Assembly (NCBI GenBank): GCA_965153455.1
Contig: OZ234494.1
Location: forward strand, 3,596,001 to 3,660,000
Direction: 5' to 3'
DNA: 64,000 bases
DNA from: Sphagnum compactum
Lineage: Eukaryota > Bryophyta > Sphagnopsida > Sphagnales
Shown here piece after piece: positions 59,590 through 64,000 of the stretch. Positions within the stretch are counted from its first letter, which is position 1; the number at the start of each line of letters is the position of its first letter. The notes below the pieces were generated by a model that worked only from the letters and a program-made list of their open reading frames with translations, was not told the DNA's origin and did not search any database. Both the position numbers and the translations under genes were made by a program.

Positions 59590-60135
59590 CACGAAGAAGG
59601 AAACCAGGAAGGTCGCTGGCTGCCATCGCTGCTGCTGCTGTTGCCGCAAACCCACGATTTGTCTCGTCGCTGCCGCAAACGACCTCAAGTTCCCATGACC
59701 GTTCCGCCGCGTAATGTCTTGTTCTGGAACCAGGAAGTCTCCGTCATCGCTGTTGTTTGTTGCGGCAAAACCCTTGTCTGTCTCGTCGGCGCCGCAAACG
59801 ACCTTGAGTTCCCAAGGCCGTTCCAACATGTAATTTCTTACTCTGGGACGAGGAAAGTCTGCCGCAAACGACCTCTAATTCCCATGACCGTTCCGTTTCG
59901 TAATGTTTTATCCTGGACGAGCAAGTCGCGAAAACGCGGCTGTCGTTGTGGCTCTATAACCCTAACAACCTCAAATTTCTACGACCGTTCCGTTGCATAA
60001 TGTCGTGTTCTGGACAAGGAAATCAACGCCATCGCCGTTCTGGCGGCAAAACCCACCAAATTCGTCTCATCATTGCCGCATCTAACCACCTCAAATTCCC
60101 ATGACTATTCCATTGCGTAATGTCTCATTCTGAAA
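59590..60135. repeat. about 110-130-bp tandem repeat upstream of the second GTD-binding gene
   Basis: About five units share catcgctg, ttgccgc or gcggcaaaac, ttgtctcgtcg, gccgcaaacgacct, ttcccatgaccgttcc, cgtaatgt and ttctgga. It is GC-richer than its surroundings. Units begin near 59625, 59740, 59860, 59930 and 60025. Confidence 0.8.
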
Positions 60136-62863
60136 AGAAGGTCCAGGCTTCTATTCTCCCTATTTGGCGGTTTGTTCTTTTTAACCCTGTCTGTGTACAG
60201 ACAAGGGTTTTATGGTATTTAATTAGTTTACATAATTTACGGAGGGTGTTGAATAGGCTTGTGTGTAGGTGTGGAAAATAAAAAAATAAAAAAATTATGG
60301 CCAATGAAATTGCTGGATTTGGTGGTCTGAATTTATTTTATTTAGTTATCTTGAGTGAACTAACAATTAAATGTGTAAATAGTCTTTGCTCCTAGGTTTG
60401 TGATTTTTTTTTTTTAGATGACCAATGGAAATGTTTAAAAGGGACCATTATGTTCAATGTTCAGCAAAATAGGGTTGTGTGTAAAAGATCGGAAGATTTT
60501 TTATTTTAAATTTTATGTTTTAAGCCAATGGGATTGCTGGATTGGGTGGTCTGGATTAATTATTTTGCCCCCCTTTTTTATGGAACACCATTTTGGCTTC
60601 AAGTTTTGGCTTTCTTTTACTTGGGGGTCTCTCTCATTTTCTCTTAATTTCCATTTATAGAGGATGGGAATGAATTAATATTTGAGTTATAGAGGATAAC
60701 AAGTTATTATTAGCTCATGACACTTCACCAATTTTACTTGTTGCCAATTTAATTTTGTAACTATGGAGGATATAACAATTAATATGAATTAATTTCTAGG
60801 TATAGGGGATGGCCATTTAATGAGCTCTCTACCTTGGCAATATATGCATATGCATAGGGGAAGCAATTCTTTTTTAGTCAAAAATGGTAGCATCCAAGAC
60901 CTTTTTTCTTTTTTCTTTTTTTGGAACAAAGGGGTGTGTCACACCAATGTGGACTTGCCATTTACATTAAAAAGTATAGATCTTAAGGCAAAAGAAGAAG
61001 AATTATGGAAACTCAAATATTTCACCCATGCAAAAATATACATAATCTTCAAACAAATCCTCTAAAACAAACCAAATTCCTTCAAGATGTTTATAACTCT
61101 ATTATAACTAATCTCAAGTTTCAACACAACTTAGCCAAAATATCATCTTTCAAGAATCCTCATATAAAAATAAATAGACCTATTATTATTTAATACCTAG
61201 GGGCCAAAATCCCCTAAAGCTACTATACTCTATAATGAATCTAAACACAATATTCTTGCCTTGGTAGGCAAGGCCAACAAACATGAAAATACCAGTATAT
61301 ATATATATATATTATTTAATTATTTATTTTAATGACTATTTTTTCTTTTCTTTTCTTTTTTCTTTTTTCATATTTAACTTGGGAAATGTTAAATTTGGAC
61401 CCGGTGACCCAATTCAGAAGTGTTTAGAATTCAATATTTGTAATGTTTAATCTAAGCAACCCCACAAATTCGAGGAGTGTGAGCTCACCCAACACGGTTT
61501 AGCTACACAATTTGCAAGTTGGGTGGTTGAATTTTTTTGTTAATTTTTACATCACCACCCATAGTTTCCATCCAAATGTAAAATGACACCCAAAAAAATG
61601 TTTGTGGGTTGCAGCACACAATTTATATACAACCGAAGGAATTAATGATATTCAGAAGAGCGCAGTTCTTTGTTATGATTCGGTGGATGCTTTTGTCGTA
61701 CCTGATGCAAAAGCAACGAAAAGAAGCTGGACAAATATTTATTGACAAAAGCTTTGAATCAATCCAATGATCACAACATGCAAAGATGATTAACTGAAAG
61801 GGAAATTCAAGTCAAGTCAGGCTTCTGAACCTACAATCAAGTACATACTTGGCATTAAAGTCGAAGCAGAGAAGAAAGAAGAATGACACAAAAGTGCAAT
61901 GACACAAAGTGAATCCCAACAACAAAGGAATGACAAAGTGAGGACACAGAGAGTATAGTAGACTAGATTAGAGAGAATGAGGTTGTCAGAACTCTACACC
62001 CAAACTGCCACTGAAGCACATTAATGTGACTAGAACACCTCCCAATGGCAGTCAGGCAGGTAAGTGATCACTTTAACAACAAATCTTGCATACAATACTT
62101 GTAGAGTGCCGTTGTTCTTCATGCTCTACTTGCATGCTGGCTGAGTGAGCTTCAGCTGAGCTCCAACTGAGCTCTTTTTGCAGGCTGGGCCAGGGAAACT
62201 TACTCACAAGATTGGATGTCCCAGTGAACCATCAGAACCCCACCAGTGCACCATGGAAAAAATATGGATGATGTGTCTGAAAAGGAAATACTTCTTCATT
62301 GAATTCCTTTCCCATGCATACATAGCGAACCACACCTCCAGAGTTAGCCATGTATCAAACCATCCATCCACATATCTAGTATCTATCTATAATTGTTGGT
62401 CGGTTATTGAGAACATGAGCTCTTCACAAAATGAAAGCCTCCTGAGCTTCAAACCAAACCTCCCTTGACATCTCACCTCTTATTGCTATGAACTTGCAAA
62501 CAACAGTTGGGATAGTCATCAACCTCTTGGTGCATTTGGTTCAGACCAAGCCTTTTTTTTTGTAGAAAGTTCTGTAACTAGATAAGCTCATATCACCCAT
62601 TGTCTCGTTCTAGGCCCTTCCTTGTTTATACCATTGTTGTCTGGCAAATTCTTGCTATTTTGAGAAATATTTTTTGAGAAAAACATGCTTTTTAAAACAT
62701 AAAAATGTCTTTTACCAAAAAAAAGAATGCACCACTTTCATTATTATTATTTCTTCAATGAGCTTGACTTCAGGTTTTTTTTTTTTAATTATGAAACCTC
62801 TAGTGCAATTTTGTGAAGTGTATTCTTAATTCTTAAACCTCCATATCCATTGTTCTTTCACAA
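60136..62863. other. AT-rich intergenic DNA, no gene seen
   Basis: Two phrases (aatgaaattgctggatttgg and caatgggattgctggattgg, each followed by tggtctg) are repeated at 60304 and 60524. A (TA)n run is at 61297-61310 and a tttctttt run at 61343-61362. No coding exon recognised. Confidence 0.5.
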
Positions 62864-63135
62864 AATGGGTCCTCTAGGATTGCAGATAGTACAAAGGGTA
62901 CTACTGTCTGCTCCTTTTTTCCCTGACTACCCAATTGCCCAACCAAGATGTGTCTGGTGCTGCCAAGACACAATTTTTGTGTCTTATTATTCACACTTTG
63001 GGTGTGTGTAACAGGACCCAAATTTGTGTCTGGGCATCATCCATCTTTTTCTTTAAAACATGGATTGGACCAAGAGCAGACAAGAACCAAAAAAAGCAGA
63101 CATTACTTTTGTACTATCTGCAATAAGGACCCATT
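62864..63135. mobile_element. about 272-bp foldback element (MITE-like)
   Basis: The left end aatgggtcct, then attgcagatagtacaaa, is inverted at the right end (tttgtactatctgcaat, then aggacccatt). Further inward, gtctgctc at 62908 faces gagcagac at 63073. The centre holds a second small inverted repeat (ccaagacacaa facing ttgtgtct). No ORF. No clear target duplication seen. Confidence 0.7.
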
Positions 63136-64000
63136 GTTGACTTAAGATCCTTGACTATAAGTAGGTAACAAACCAGTGTTGTGCAGTTATCTCCCCCCCC
63201 CCCCCCCCCCGCCCCCACGGTAATCTTGAATATGTTGGATTACATATCCAAAGCACATGTGGATAGAATGGATGGACAAATCTTGGTTATTTTGAAGGAT
63301 GTATTTGCCTTTGAAATTCTAACAAGTTTCAAGTGTTGTTCAATGCAATAATGTGATTTAATCAACTCAAGATGACAATTGAAATTTTTCTATGCATCAC
63401 TTTGAAACCAATACTAAGGACAGCAAAGCGTCATAACTAGCATCCATGAAATGAGATGTTGAAATTCTTGCAATTAATTCCAAAGTGAATGATTTAGTTA
63501 CAACTAGAGTATATACACGTGATTCATGAAAGATATGATGCATCATAACTTACAAGTTTGGACACATAGGCATTAAGAAGACCTTAAAACGGAAGACCTT
63601 CAATGACAAATCAACTATTGTTGGTCGTTGAAGGTTTGCCATTGAAGGTTTGAGTTTGAGCCATCAAGATTTGGTTGAATACATTCACAACACAATGCAT
63701 GCATTTGAAATGGAAGGTGACTTCATTATATTTCAACATCTCAAGTGTTGAATATTTCTACTTTGATTCCATGGATTTCACATTTTGGGTTACATGTTTA
63801 AATGCCCATGGTGAGAAGATCCATGTGTCCCAAAAGGTTTTGACTAGTTTTGTGGATGATGCAAAACCATCTTGCTTGGTTTTTTTAAATCAAATTGTAT
63901 TTTGTTTCCATCCTTGAATGTTCTTTCAATTTTGTACACTTGAATTGAGTTTATGTCCAGTTGTTGGTTGGCATTTTTTTTCCTTGCTTCAGTCCAAGAT
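63136..64000. other. intergenic DNA, poly-C tract, no gene assigned
   Basis: A C18 to C20 run at 63192-63217 interrupted once by G. Beyond it are AT-rich sequence and a plus-strand open segment (63675-63917) with no recognised motif, probably old repeat DNA; it may continue past the window. Confidence 0.45.

Overview
This is nuclear DNA of a land plant. It carries plant-type gene families (a type I MADS-box gene, two GTD-binding/DUF593 myosin-binding proteins, a TFIID subunit TAF12, a two-domain FAD synthase, a mitochondrial-type IscA). It has GT-AG introns in a 16-exon gene, TTTAGGG telomere-like motifs scattered through it, and long AT-rich intergenic stretches full of transposon remains. 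The repeat load and the type of LINE and pogo-like relics would fit a fern, lycophyte or other non-flowering plant, but nothing here settles the species.

Layout. 1-4.6 kb: tandem repeats, a small foldback element and degenerate unassigned DNA. 4.6-7.8 kb: a GC-rich, minus-strand, broken LINE with an N-terminal C2H2 finger, reverse transcriptase, CCHC knuckle and a probable restriction-like endonuclease. 9.2-10.6 kb: a two-exon DUF2423/LLPH-like gene (+), with a decayed copy of its last exon just downstream. 12.1-19.2 kb: a complete 16-exon FAD synthase gene (-), 534 codons. 19.2-22.0 kb: a divergent intergenic region holding a tandemly duplicated 300-bp block. 22.0-22.9 kb: a three-exon IscA gene (+), 124 aa. 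23-29.8 kb: several families of ~110-bp tandem repeats and two TIR elements. 29.8-36.7 kb: very AT-rich DNA with a relic pogo-like DDE transposase (-). 39.5-41.0 kb: an intronless type I MADS-box gene (+) followed by a minisatellite. 44.4-47.7 kb: an eight-exon TAF12 gene (+), 606 aa. 50.8-52.9 kb and 57.4-59.3 kb: two GTD-binding paralogues in tandem (-). 60-64 kb: AT-rich DNA with a further foldback element.

The genes are unrelated housekeeping and regulatory genes, with no operon-like logic. They cover flavin cofactor synthesis, Fe-S assembly, basal transcription, organelle/vesicle motility adaptors and a MADS regulator. The only obvious local relationship is the tandem duplication of the GTD-binding gene. 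I found no convincing novel multi-gene system. The most interesting items are the RLE-type LINE, whose premature stops all fit C-to-T (or G-to-A) decay of Gln/Trp codons, the near-perfect 85-bp inverted repeat inside a TIR element, a miRNA-like hairpin, and a textbook 153-bp CACTA MITE. All gene models were spliced by eye; every intron junction is GT-AG and every reading frame closes.
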